A stretch of 43,603 bases of DNA, taken from NCBI GenBank assembly GCA_015296075.1, contig DVDV01000005.1, positions 1 to 43,603 on the forward strand. The letters run 5' to 3'. Below, one piece after another: positions 19,123 to 26,652 of the stretch. The position numbers and the translations under genes were made by a program. Positions within the stretch are counted from its first letter, which is position 1; the number at the start of each line of letters is the position of its first letter. The notes below the pieces were generated by a model. The model had not been told where the DNA came from and did no database searches. It was given only the letters and a program-made list of their open reading frames with translations. Source of the DNA: Leptolyngbyaceae cyanobacterium M33_DOE_097 (GTDB lineage Bacteria > Cyanobacteriota > Cyanobacteriia > Leptolyngbyales > Leptolyngbyaceae).

Positions 19123-19161
19123 AAAGAATTCCGGAATATTCGTATATATTCGGAATTCTTT
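19123..19161. repeat. perfect 11-bp inverted repeat upstream of the surface operon
   Basis: AAAGAATTCCG (19123-19133) and CGGAATTCTTT (19151-19161) are exact inverted copies around a 17-base AT-rich centre. It could be a repressor operator for the divergent genes or a weak plus-strand terminator, because TTCTTG follows. Confidence 0.5.
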
Positions 19162-19308
19162 TTCTTGCGGCATATTATCGAAGTTCTCAAAACAAGGCAA
19201 GTTCTTCTAAAAAATTCATCCCCCGACTGGGGGTTTATTGAAGATTTGGCAAGCTTTGCCCTGAGCAGTTGAATACCTTACGGAAAAATGTTTTTTTTGC
19301 TTGCATGT

Positions 19309-19340
19309 GCTGGTTTCCAGCCTTCAGGGGTTGTACCCCT
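19309..19340. repeat. paired short hairpins
   Basis: GCTGG-TTT-CCAGC (19309-19321) is followed after four bases by AGGGGT-TGT-ACCCCT (19326-19340). An alternative outer pairing AGCC (19319-19322) with GGCT (19342-19345) competes with the first hairpin. The second hairpin is nearly the same as one at 40592-40608. Confidence 0.5.
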
Positions 19341-19483
19341 CGGCTACTCTTTATATTGGAATGCCAGACATGTTACAGATTATTCGTGTTAAATCAATTG
19401 ATAAATAAATGTATCAAGGGAAGCTTCACGGACTGACGTCATCCTTAGATACAGTTGAGGGAGAGGCAACTAGGTAACGCTTT

Positions 19484-19849
19484 ATGAGTGAGCTGATTTA
19501 TAACCCCGTTGAACCCACAGAAGCCGATCTACAGGTAATTTCTAGCCTTGTTTACAAAGCAGCTTACCAACGTAAGGCCGATTCGGTGCAATTGCTGGCC
19601 CTTCTGCGTCTATTAGAAGGTCTGCATCAAGAAATTCGAGATACGCTGTTTCAGGCAGCCCTGCCTAGCAGTCGGCACTCACTTTACGGACTGTTACGCG
19701 ATATTGAGACACATGGTGGGTGGCCTTATATCCATCGCATGAAGCTGCATGACTTACTGCAAAACTACCCCGAGTTTTTAGAAGAAGCGCAGAATATGAT
19801 GTTCGATCGCGAAGAGATTTCATCCGATGGAGAACTTACACCTGAGTAG
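19484..19849 (+). CDS. conserved cyanobacterial protein of unknown function
   Basis: A 121-residue acidic, largely helical protein. I do not recognise a named family. The central region (QLLALLRLLEGLHQEIRDTLFQAALPSSRHSLYGLLRDIETHGGWPYIHRMKLHDLL) is well formed, with amphipathic helices and conserved-looking Trp and Pro residues. There is no signal peptide or membrane helix. The ATG follows an AACGCTTT stretch without a strong Shine-Dalgarno, but the frame is clean and codon use matches the neighbours. It stands alone, with psbM convergent about 410 bases downstream. I judge it a real gene with a cytosolic product of unknown role. Confidence 0.7.
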   Translation: MSELIYNPVEPTEADLQVISSLVYKAAYQRKADSVQLLALLRLLEGLHQEIRDTLFQAALPSSRHSLYGLLRDIETHGGWPYIHRMKLHDLLQNYPEFLEEAQNMMFDREEISSDGELTPE

Positions 19850-20149
19850 GGTGAAATGAGTTGCAGGATCTTTTGATTGACTCCGCTTAATCTAATTTGT
19901 CTATCTATAAATTCTGTTAGGTCTTAACGGCACTTATTCATGCACTTTTGCTCATAACAATTCTCGTTGTGGTGTGAAATCTCTTTTCTTTCGGGGCAAA
20001 GCTTTCACGCTTCTGCTTTGGCCATCAACATTTCAAAATGGCCGTGGGTGACACGTATTTTCAGAAAAAGGTAGGCACAATTGGGCTTTTTTCAGAAGCA
20101 ATGGTTTTTGCTGCGATCGCTCGACTTTTGAGGCGATCTACCACACAAC
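19850..20149. other. intergenic stretch, nothing assigned
   Basis: About 300 bases between the convergent 121-residue gene and the psbM terminator. A short dyad GGCCAT/ATGGCC (around 20020-20045) without T tract is the only structure noted. No gene is supported. Confidence 0.45.
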
Positions 20150-20177
20150 AAAAAGCGCCAGGGAAAACCTCTGACGC
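20150..20177 (-). terminator. terminator of psbM
   Basis: On the minus strand GCGTCAGAGG, loop TTTT, CCCTGGCGC pair with one G-T wobble and one bulged A, followed by five T (the A run at 20150-20154). It lies about 85 bases past the psbM stop. Confidence 0.75.
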
Positions 20178-20261
20178 CTCTATTTAGGAATAAATTCGCG
20201 ACTAAACCATGATCGGCAATCGATGGTTTGAGCTTGGCATTGCGCAACAATCAAGCAAGCC

Positions 20262-20366
20262 TTATTCGGGATTCTTTTGCGTTTGAATGTAAAGCACAAT
20301 CAGAAACACCGCAGGAACTAGGACAAAGAGGATACTGGCGACAAATCCTAATTCATTAACTTCCAT
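20262..20366 (-). CDS. psbM: photosystem II protein PsbM
   Basis: A 34-residue single-helix membrane protein. It starts [18 protein letters not shown] and ends [10 protein letters not shown], which matches PsbM in length and in nearly every position of the transmembrane core ([23 protein letters not shown]). PsbM sits at the monomer interface of the photosystem II dimer in the thylakoid membrane and stabilises it. The ATG at 20366 and stop at 20262 give the usual size; no strong Shine-Dalgarno is visible. The gene is monocistronic with its own terminator. It is direct evidence that the organism carries out oxygenic photosynthesis. Confidence 0.96.
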   Translation of the reverse strand: MEVNELGFVASILFVLVPAVFLIVLYIQTQKNPE

Positions 20367-20523
20367 AAACCCGCCTACTAACGTCAGTATTTACAAAATT
20401 AGAATACCACTGCGATCGCCCCCTTCTGGTGACACGAGCTTTGAATGACAGCGATTTGAGGGAGATTGCAATATTTCTTAAAAGTCTGGACAGACGAGAA
20501 AACAGAAGGGGGAGAAATTGAGT

Positions 20524-21600
20524 TTAGAGATCGCTTTCGCTGTCGGCTTGCATTTGCAGACGTACCATGCGGCCATTGCTATCGAGGGGTGTCTCTAAGA
20601 CATCGCTGGTGAGGTTGTTGAGGCACGCGAGCAGGGTACGCAGTTGAGGAGTGCTAGCACCGCTATCAACATACAACCGCTCTGAGAGGCTGCCTAAGCG
20701 CTTCCAGGCAAGATAGAGCTTGACCATCAGTTGCTCGACTTGCATAGCGTGGTTGACCAGGTCAGCGGTGGCACTGAGGCAACCGACCCGAAGAGCTTCT
20801 TCGAGGGCTTGCTCCAGGTTGAGGGCGCTGTTTTCAAAGGCTTGCACTTTGGTAGCCGCTTCGAGGTATTTCGCCAGGTAGCGGGCTTCGGCGGTCGCTT
20901 GCTTGACGGTATCGACATCGGGACTTTCAGCGATCGCCTCCCGAATCGGTTCTTGATGCGACTCTGGCAGTTTTTGCATCTCTTTGACGAGAGGAGCCAG
21001 GTAGCGGACGGGCAAGCTGTGGTTGGCGGCTTTTTCTTTCGCCACCGGGGGAATCATGTCAGAGGTCATCGCCGTCCACTCTTCGGAGAGCTGGCGCACC
21101 TCACGCCGAGTAATGCGATCGCCCCGTTTCACAGCATCACTGATGATCTGCTGCACTTCAGGGTCGGCCTTCGCTGTTTCAACAAAGGCACGTTTGCTGA
21201 ATTGGTTCACGTCTTCGGGTTCTAAAAACCCCCCTTCGACTAAGGTGTCGGCACTATCCGCCAGCGCCATCAGCGCATAGGCTTGACTTTTGCTGATATC
21301 TCGTTCTTTCAGCCAGTTCAAAAAGCCAGTGCCACGCCCGTCGCCGTACCATTTCTCGCGATCGCGCACCGTTTTGAGGATACGCCCGCGCCAGATGTCA
21401 GTTTGCAGGTCAAAGCGATCGCACACGAGCCACGCTTGCTCAAGCTGCTGCTGAAACTCTGGTTCAGGCAACTGGGCATCTTCAGGATTGGGTAAATCAA
21501 ATTCGAGGTCAGCCAATGCTTCGGGCACTGCGTTCAAGCGCCGCATTTGCACAACTTTAGGAGAGTCCGATGCCTGCACAATCAACCCCTTTTTCAACAC
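20524..21600 (-). CDS. unknown cyanobacterial protein with a possible helix-turn-helix region
   Basis: A 358-residue, mostly helical, acidic protein without signal peptide or membrane helices. I do not recognise a characterised family. Residues about 60-115 (WRGRILKTVRDREKWYGD, then FLNWLKERDISKSQAYALMALADS) look like the helix-turn-helix region of DUF3102/ParB-like proteins. Residues 150-180 contain a second basic helix pair (VKRGDRITRREVRQLSEEW). The C-terminal half is long amphipathic helices, suggesting oligomerisation. A DNA-binding or nucleoid/plasmid-partition-like role is inference only. It starts with ATG in a region of normal codon use, diverges from ndhO, and follows psbM's promoter by about 150 bases on the same strand. 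Confidence 0.7.
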   Translation of the reverse strand: MLKKGLIVQASDSPKVVQMRRLNAVPEALADLEFDLPNPEDAQLPEPEFQQQLEQAWLVCDRFDLQTDIWRGRILKTVRDREKWYGDGRGTGFLNWLKERDISKSQAYALMALADSADTLVEGGFLEPEDVNQFSKRAFVETAKADPEVQQIISDAVKRGDRITRREVRQLSEEWTAMTSDMIPPVAKEKAANHSLPVRYLAPLVKEMQKLPESHQEPIREAIAESPDVDTVKQATAEARYLAKYLEAATKVQAFENSALNLEQALEEALRVGCLSATADLVNHAMQVEQLMVKLYLAWKRLGSLSERLYVDSGASTPQLRTLLACLNNLTSDVLETPLDSNGRMVRLQMQADSESDL

Positions 21601-21757
21601 AGGCTGATCATTATTGCATGCTCGTCAAGGCTTCTGAGGTGGCGAACTCTATAGATAATCAGAATTCTTTTGTTCGCTTTTTCCAATTACATGAACCACC
21701 ATTTCGCTCCTTTCTGCCCTTACAATGCTGAAGGAAATGGTTGGGACAAAGTCAGAC

Positions 21758-21973
21758 ATGGCGATTAAACGTGGCGATTTTGTAAAAGCGGTTAAAGACA
21801 AACTCGAAAATAGCTTAGAAGCGCAAGCAAGCGACCCGCGCTTACCCTCTTACCTGTTTGAGACAGCAGGTGAAGTGGTGGATCTGTCGGGCGATTATGC
21901 CCTCGTAAAGTTTGGCATCACCCCAACTCCCAATATCTGGCTACGGGTCGATCAGCTCGAACCTTTCAATTAA
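21758..21973 (+). CDS. ndhO: NAD(P)H-quinone oxidoreductase subunit O
   Basis: A 71-residue subunit of the cyanobacterial and chloroplast NDH-1 complex, which moves electrons from ferredoxin to plastoquinone in cyclic flow and respiration on the thylakoid membrane. NdhO is a small peripheral subunit specific to oxygenic phototrophs. Diagnostic parts are the [23 protein letters not shown] start, [25 protein letters not shown], and [14 protein letters not shown] use the ATG at 21758, which gives the usual length; an in-frame ATG at 21725 would add 11 residues without family support. It diverges from the 358-residue unknown gene and precedes mdh by 260 bases. Confidence 0.94.
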   Translation: MAIKRGDFVKAVKDKLENSLEAQASDPRLPSYLFETAGEVVDLSGDYALVKFGITPTPNIWLRVDQLEPFN

Positions 21974-22233
21974 ATCCAACAATTTTGCAGCTTGGATTTG
22001 GATATAGGGGAATTTGTTCAGCAATTTCCCCGTATGAACACTAATTTTTGTTGGGCTTGCAAGGTTTTAGGTGCATTAAGCGGCGCTGGCATACATCTTA
22101 GCTAAATCACCTGAATCCGCTTGCAGTATCGATGTTGCGTGATTTCGGGCAGAGGTTAAATTTTAGTGGCGATTCTCGATTGAACCTGGAAAACCCACGT
22201 TAGGATGGGGAGCTAGTTTCATCGGCTCCTCCT

Positions 22234-23214
22234 ATGCGTCTCAATCCTGCTCAGATTACCTGCGATACTACCCGCGTTACCGTTGTTGGCTCTGGGAATG
22301 TCGGTAGCGCCCTCGCTCAACGACTGGTCGAGAAGAATATTGCGAATGTGGTGCTGCTCGATATTGTCGAGGGTCGTCCCCAGGGGTTAGCCCTCGATCT
22401 GATCCAGGCGCGCGGCATTGAGGGGCACGATCGCCAAATTATTGGCACCAATGATTACGCTGACACCGCAGGCTCACAGGTGATCGTCATTACGGCGGGT
22501 TTGCCCCGCAAACCGGGGATGAGTCGCGATGACCTGATGCTGACTAACGGCAAAATTGTGTTGGATGTTGCAAACCGAGCGATCGCTCACTCACCCGATG
22601 CAATTTTTATTGTGGTGACAAACCCACTTGATCAGATGACCCATTTGACCTGGCGGGCCACAGGTTTGCCTGTGCATCAGGTAATGGGCATGGCAGGTGT
22701 GCTTGACTCAGCGCGTTTTCAGGCATTTATTGCGATGGAGTTGGGCGTTTCAACCAGTGACATCCACGCGACGGTGTTGGGGAGCCACGGTGATTTGATG
22801 GTGCCCCTGCCCCGCTACACCACCGTAAATGGTATTCCGATTACAGAATTGATGGATGCAGCGGCGATCGAGCGCTTAGTTCAACGCACTCGGCGCGGTG
22901 GAGCTGAGATCGTTGACTTGATGAAAACGGCGAGTGCCTTCTATGCCCCTGCGTCCTCTACCTGCGCCATGGTGGAGTGCATTCTCTACAATCAGCCCCG
23001 CATTCTGCCCGTGACGACCTACCTGCAGGGAGAATACGGCCTCAAAGATATGTTTGCCGGAGTTCCCTGTCGGCTCAGTTGTCGCGGCATTGACAGTGTG
23101 TTTGAGCTAAGCCTTACCGATGCTGAGCTAAATGCCTTGCACGAGTCAGCTCACGCCTCTCAAAATGGCATCGATCGCCTGGAGCAGTTGTTAGCTGATT
23201 ACCAACTGACCTAA
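22234..23214 (+). CDS. mdh: malate dehydrogenase (LDH-like)
   Basis: A 326-residue NAD-dependent enzyme interconverting malate and oxaloacetate, in the cytosol. The Rossmann motif GSGNVGS is at 19-25. Substrate-binding arginines are R92 and R98 in TAGLPRKPGMSR, and R161 in LDSARF. The catalytic His is H185 in GSHGDLMVPL. Arg at position 92, where lactate dehydrogenases have Gln, supports malate rather than lactate. The length and order fit the LDH-like MDH group of cyanobacteria. The ATG has a CTCCT-rich upstream region rather than a clear Shine-Dalgarno. A long inverted repeat lies 53 bases after the stop. Confidence 0.93.
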   Translation: MRLNPAQITCDTTRVTVVGSGNVGSALAQRLVEKNIANVVLLDIVEGRPQGLALDLIQARGIEGHDRQIIGTNDYADTAGSQVIVITAGLPRKPGMSRDDLMLTNGKIVLDVANRAIAHSPDAIFIVVTNPLDQMTHLTWRATGLPVHQVMGMAGVLDSARFQAFIAMELGVSTSDIHATVLGSHGDLMVPLPRYTTVNGIPITELMDAAAIERLVQRTRRGGAEIVDLMKTASAFYAPASSTCAMVECILYNQPRILPVTTYLQGEYGLKDMFAGVPCRLSCRGIDSVFELSLTDAELNALHESAHASQNGIDRLEQLLADYQLT

Positions 23215-23266
23215 AGTCTAGGAAAACACCTGACTCTCACGTAAGAATCTATAAGCGCCATATATC

Positions 23267-23311
23267 TTCACATTGCGGGAAAAAACTTTTTGAAAAACCT
23301 CGCAATGTGAA
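23267..23311. repeat. 11-bp inverted repeat downstream of mdh
   Basis: TTCACATTGCG (23267-23277) and CGCAATGTGAA (23301-23311) are perfect inverted copies flanking an A-rich 23-base centre that itself contains AAAAACTTTTT. No T tract follows, so it is either an operator for the downstream oxidoreductase gene or a structured 3' end of mdh mRNA. Confidence 0.5.
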
Positions 23312-23469
23312 CCTGGAACCATTTGTTGCCGTCCTACATCTAGTAAGCTGAAGGAGTGCGGCAACTTTGGAATTCTTCATAATTTGGCTTACTATGCTAC
23401 CATCTGTGTGAAAAATCAGTGGCATAGTCACGGTTTTTTAGTTTCTCTGTGGTGGAGGAGAGTACGGGA

Positions 23470-24537
23470 GTGCAAGATAGATTATCGTTAGGGGATTCAA
23501 ACAGCTCTGTGCAACGAAATCACCCTGACTTAGTTCGTGTTGGAGTGATTGGTGTCGGCAACATGGGGCAACACCATGTACGGGTGTTAAGTCTCATGAA
23601 AGAGGTTGAGTTAGTTGGTGTCGCCGATACCAATGTCGAGCGTGGTATCGAGACAGCTTACAAGTACCATATCCGTTATTTTGAAAATTATCGCGATATG
23701 TTACCCCACGTAGACGCGGTTTGCATTGCGGTGCCAACCCGTTTGCACCATACCATTGGTACGGTTTGCCTTGAGGCAGGCGTACACGTGTTACTCGAAA
23801 AGCCGATCGCGGCAACCATTTCTGAAGCGGAGTCTTTAGTGAACTGCGCCGCGTCTGCTAAGCGAATCTTGCAGGTGGGGCACATTGAGCGCTTTAACCC
23901 ATCCTTTCAGGAACTCAGTAAAGTTCTTAAAACCGAAGAGTTATTGGCTCTCGAAGCGGATCGCATGAGTCCCTACTCGGATCGCGCAAACGATGTCTCG
24001 GTCGTGCTCGATCTGATGATTCATGATATCGATCTGTTACTTGAGTTAACCGGTTCACCCGTCGTCAAACTGGCTGCTAGTGGCAGTCGGGGTGCAAATT
24101 CAGAATATTTAGATTACGTCACCGCCACCCTTGTCTTTGGCAATGGCGTGGTCGCGACTCTTACAGCCAGTAAGGTTACGCATCGCAAAATCCGGCGGAT
24201 TGCGGCTCATTGTCGGCGATCGCTGACTGAAGCCGACTTTCTCAGAAATGAGATCCTGATTCATCGGCAGATGAGTGCAAACAGCATGGCTAACCCGGCG
24301 CAAAGCCTCTACCGTCAAGATGGCATCATCGAGAAGGTCTACACCAGCAATGTTGAACCGTTGCGAGCAGAGTTAGAGCACTTTGTCAGTTGTGTCAAAG
24401 CAGGCACGCAGCCATCGGTTGGTGGCGAACAGGCGCTTAAAGCCCTGCGTCTGGCTAGCTCGATTGAGCAAATGGCGTTGGATGGTCAAATCTGGCAAGA
24501 TGCAAAGAACGCGAACTCTGAAGCGATCGCGGTCTAA
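23470..24537 (+). CDS. Gfo/Idh/MocA family NAD(P)-dependent oxidoreductase
   Basis: About 355 residues. The N-terminal Rossmann domain begins RVGVIGVGNMGQHHVRVL, and the catalytic-domain hinge motif is EKPIAATISEAESL (EKP, with the conserved lysine). The C-terminal half has the alpha/beta fold typical of the family (LDLMIHDIDLLLEL; ATLVFGNGVVATLTASK). Members oxidise or epimerise sugars, or reduce biliverdin-like and inositol substrates; the exact substrate cannot be read here. I place the start at GTG 23470 because GGAGGAG (23454-23460) lies nine bases upstream. GTG codons at 23449 and 23452 are possible but lack a site. A strong terminator follows. It is convergent with moaA. Confidence 0.87.
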   Translation: MQDRLSLGDSNSSVQRNHPDLVRVGVIGVGNMGQHHVRVLSLMKEVELVGVADTNVERGIETAYKYHIRYFENYRDMLPHVDAVCIAVPTRLHHTIGTVCLEAGVHVLLEKPIAATISEAESLVNCAASAKRILQVGHIERFNPSFQELSKVLKTEELLALEADRMSPYSDRANDVSVVLDLMIHDIDLLLELTGSPVVKLAASGSRGANSEYLDYVTATLVFGNGVVATLTASKVTHRKIRRIAAHCRRSLTEADFLRNEILIHRQMSANSMANPAQSLYRQDGIIEKVYTSNVEPLRAELEHFVSCVKAGTQPSVGGEQALKALRLASSIEQMALDGQIWQDAKNANSEAIAV

Positions 24538-24563
24538 GCAAACCTAGCTCAATTAACTTCCTT

Positions 24564-24593
24564 CAGGGGCATTCCAACGAGTGCCCCTGTTTT
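24564..24593 (+). terminator. terminator of the Gfo/Idh/MocA gene
   Basis: CAGGGGCA (24564-24571) and TGCCCCTG (24582-24589) form a perfect 8-bp stem followed by four T. The T tail overlaps the complement of the moaA stop codon, so it lies between two convergent genes and may act on both. Confidence 0.8.
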
Positions 24594-25581
24594 AACCGCC
24601 AATTTGTGACATTGTGCGGCTGTAGGTCGTACCTTTTGCGCCTGATTCACGCTGCTTAAAGTTAATCTCGGGCTTGAGTGCCAGTAACTCTTGCACCTGC
24701 TGGCGTATGTCCGCTAAGGGAACGCCCGCCCGATACGCTGTTTTAAGGTCGAGTTGCCCCCATTCATTTAAGAGACATGGACGTAGCCAGCCATCAGCCG
24801 ACAGCCGCATGCGATTGCAGCGATCGCAAAAGCACTCTGACATCTGGCTAATAAAGCCGAGCGTGCCCTTCGCGCCGGGAATTTGAAATACATCGGCTGG
24901 ACCATTGCCACGCACGGAGCCGTCAGTCAGACCCCAATGCGAGCGAATCTGTTGACGCAACGCCTCAGAACTGACCCAACCCCGATCTTGAAACAGGTCA
25001 TGGTTGCCAATCGGCATAAACTCAATAAACCGAATGTGCCACTCTCGCTCAAGGCTGAGGGCAGCTAGCTCCAACACTTCTGCGTCATTTACGCCTGGAA
25101 TCACCACCACGTTGAGCTTGAGTGGGTTAAAGCCAACCTCATAGGCTTTCAAAATTCCTTGCCAGACGTGTTGCCAGCGCGATCGCCCACGATTACCGAT
25201 AATTTGGTCAAAAACTTCTGGCTTGAGCGAGTCAAGGCTGATATTAATCCGCCGCAAACCTGCCTCGTAAAGCGCCTGGGCTTTTTCAACCAGCAAAAAC
25301 CCATTCGTCGTCATTGCGATGTCTTGAGTCTCCGGCAATGCTGCAATTTCCGCAACAATATCAACCACATCCGGGCGCAGCAGTGGTTCGCCTCCTGTGA
25401 GTCGAAACCGAGTAAACCCAACTGGAATAAAAACTTCACGAATCAGGGTCAATAGCTCAGTTTGGGTCAACAAATCTTGTTGCAACACATAACTCAGCTC
25501 GTCCCCATCGGGCATGCAATAGGTACAACGGAAGTTACACCGATCAATCAGGCTAATTCGGAGATAATCGACAACATTCAT
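24592..25581 (-). CDS. moaA: GTP 3',8-cyclase MoaA
   Basis: A 329-residue radical SAM enzyme that, with MoaC, converts GTP to cyclic pyranopterin monophosphate in molybdopterin synthesis. The N-terminal cluster motif CNFRCTYC supplies C15, C19 and C22. The C-terminal cluster motif [18 protein letters not shown] (CxxC-x13-C) binds the second cluster and GTP. The protein ends in SQIGG; the terminal Gly-Gly is needed for activity in known MoaA. The substrate-contacting GGEPLLR motif is present. Length is normal. No moaC or other moa gene is in the window. It is monocistronic, convergent with the oxidoreductase gene. Confidence 0.95.
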   Translation of the reverse strand: MNVVDYLRISLIDRCNFRCTYCMPDGDELSYVLQQDLLTQTELLTLIREVFIPVGFTRFRLTGGEPLLRPDVVDIVAEIAALPETQDIAMTTNGFLLVEKAQALYEAGLRRINISLDSLKPEVFDQIIGNRGRSRWQHVWQGILKAYEVGFNPLKLNVVVIPGVNDAEVLELAALSLEREWHIRFIEFMPIGNHDLFQDRGWVSSEALRQQIRSHWGLTDGSVRGNGPADVFQIPGAKGTLGFISQMSECFCDRCNRMRLSADGWLRPCLLNEWGQLDLKTAYRAGVPLADIRQQVQELLALKPEINFKQRESGAKGTTYSRTMSQIGG

Positions 25582-25723
25582 GCCTTTATTCTGCCGGATT
25601 CAGCCATTCTTTGGGACAGAGATAAATAGCAATCCATAATGCAGGCTCACCAAACTATCTATAGCAGTCTGAATAATTTGTGAAATGCAATATGGATCGC
25701 GATAGAGCGAACATTCACCAACT

Positions 25724-25759
25724 AAAAATGTGAGCGTTTTTGAACAATGCCTCTCACAT
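25724..25759 (-). terminator. probable terminator of the STAS gene
   Basis: On the minus strand ATGTGAG and CTCACAT pair (25759-25753 with 25734-25728) around an 18-base loop, followed by TTTT. The loop is long, so strength is uncertain. Confidence 0.5.
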
Positions 25760-25791
25760 CTTCAGTCAAGTTTTTATTAAGTGCGATCGCT

Positions 25792-26196
25792 TTAAGCGGC
25801 GAGGTGATGGCTTAAAAACAACTCCAGCCCTTGCTCAAACTGTACATCCCAGCCACCGCAGTTTAGCTCCTGCTGGCGCGTCCACTCTTGCTCAAAAGCA
25901 ACTCGCACAGGGTTACTCATTGACTGAATCGACAAAATCTTACCCAGTGTATTTGCCTTCACCAGACCGTTAATCAGCGCGCAAATCCCATGCCGATCTA
26001 CCTGTTCAACCCAAATTAGATCGACAATGACCGCTTCTTGGGCTTGCGCGATCGCCGCTTCAAGTTGTGTTTGAAATCCTGAACTCGTGCTTTGATTCAG
26101 TTCACCTGTGGGTTGTAGGACTAATGTGACAGGAGGCTCAAATAGCGGATCGCCCATCCCACTGGCGATCGCACCTCGGTCAATTGTTAGAGTCAT
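25792..26196 (-). CDS. STAS domain protein (anti-sigma antagonist-like)
   Basis: About 134 residues. A STAS fold is seen: strands VTLVLQPTGELN and AVIVDLIWVEQVDRHG, helix ICALINGLVKANTLG, strand LSIQSMSN, helix VRVAFEQ. STAS proteins usually bind a serine kinase/anti-sigma partner and are switched by phosphorylation of a Ser or Thr in a D-S/T-S-G motif. Here that motif reads DRHG, with no hydroxyl residue, so canonical phosphoswitching is absent. The start is ATG 26196 because GGAG lies six bases upstream; an in-frame TTG at 26226 has no site. It may be a structural or constitutive binding partner. There is no partner kinase or phosphatase gene nearby. Confidence 0.78.
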   Translation of the reverse strand: MTLTIDRGAIASGMGDPLFEPPVTLVLQPTGELNQSTSSGFQTQLEAAIAQAQEAVIVDLIWVEQVDRHGICALINGLVKANTLGKILSIQSMSNPVRVAFEQEWTRQQELNCGGWDVQFEQGLELFLSHHLAA

Positions 26197-26334
26197 AAAA
26201 CACTCCAGCCAAAAGATTAGCGTCAAGATTGAGTCAGCTGTGATCTCTTGCTCTTTTGCAACAGAAGACAGCCGTAAAGAATAAATTGTTCCGGCAGTAG
26301 AAGCACTTACAAACGCACCGGATTTTATTTCACG

Positions 26335-26472
26335 GTCGTCACTTCATGGCTTGGAAGGTAAAAACCATGAAGGTTGATCAAGGGGAAAGCCTTAACACCC
26401 TGTTAGACCATCGGACGACATGGGAAGTTCAGCAGTTGGCGAGAAAGCCGCCAGATACCAGGCAATTCTCGC
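26335..26472 (+). ncRNA. candidate structured leader RNA upstream of cbiD
   Basis: Three sets of perfect pairings are stacked in 138 bases. GTCGTC (26335-26340) pairs with GACGAC (26414-26419) and encloses CTTCATGG (26342-26349) with CCATGAAG (26365-26372). Beyond this, GCGAGAA (26439-26445) pairs with TTCTCGC (26466-26472), with an inner GCC/GGC pair. TGGCG/CGCCA (26437-26441 with 26449-26453) is a mutually exclusive alternative. A motif GCCAGATACC resembles the 3' box of cobalamin riboswitches, but the CAACTGT-type core is missing, so I do not call that class. Confidence 0.4.
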
Positions 26473-26615
26473 AGGGGCACTCATTGAAGACGATTCATCA
26501 ATCTAATCAGTCTTACCTTTAGTTTGCGTTAAGCCCCTAAAAAAGCGGTTGCGGCACATCACCAATATTCTGTGATTTATTTCAAGCAAACTAGAGAGGT
26601 GCATCACTTTAAATA

Positions 26616-26631
26616 TGTGAGCGATATCACA
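26616..26631. promoter_or_regulatory. CRP-type (SyCRP1-like) binding site
   Basis: TGTGA-GCGATA-TCACA matches the consensus TGTGA-N6-TCACA perfectly. It ends 21 bases before the cbiD GTG. That position is too close for classical activation from upstream and would fit repression, or a start site further upstream with the site in the leader. Confidence 0.55.
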
Positions 26632-26652
26632 GTTTTTATGAGTTGAGCCATT

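Larger units (their letters stand above)
18940..19483. other. AT-rich divergent intergenic region with several hairpins
   Basis: This 544-base region lies between the divergent surface block and the 121-residue protein gene and should contain both promoters. It is clearly more AT-rich than its neighbours from about 19030 to 19210. It holds three dyads: AAAGAATTCCG/CGGAATTCTTT (19123-19161), CCCCC-GACT-GGGGG (19220-19233), and the pair GCTGG-TTT-CCAGC plus AGGGGT-TGT-ACCCCT (19309-19340). A TGACGTCA palindrome lies near 19434. I see no convincing gene. Confidence 0.5.
26197..26652. other. 456-base leader region of cbiD
   Basis: This gap between the divergent STAS and cbiD genes contains a cluster of inverted repeats (26335-26472) and a perfect CRP-type palindrome (26616-26631), described separately. 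A 58-codon frame (26346-26522) lies inside the hairpin region but has no Shine-Dalgarno or known relative, and is not called as a gene. Confidence 0.55.

Noticed and set aside
26335-26472. Classical cobalamin riboswitch upstream of cbiD
   Set aside because: One motif resembles the 3' box, but the CAACTGT/CCACTGT core and the GGTGAAAATCC block are not found, so the class is not claimed.
26346-26522. 58-codon plus-strand frame before cbiD
   Set aside because: No Shine-Dalgarno, no known relative, and it overlaps the nested inverted repeats, so structure explains the region better.
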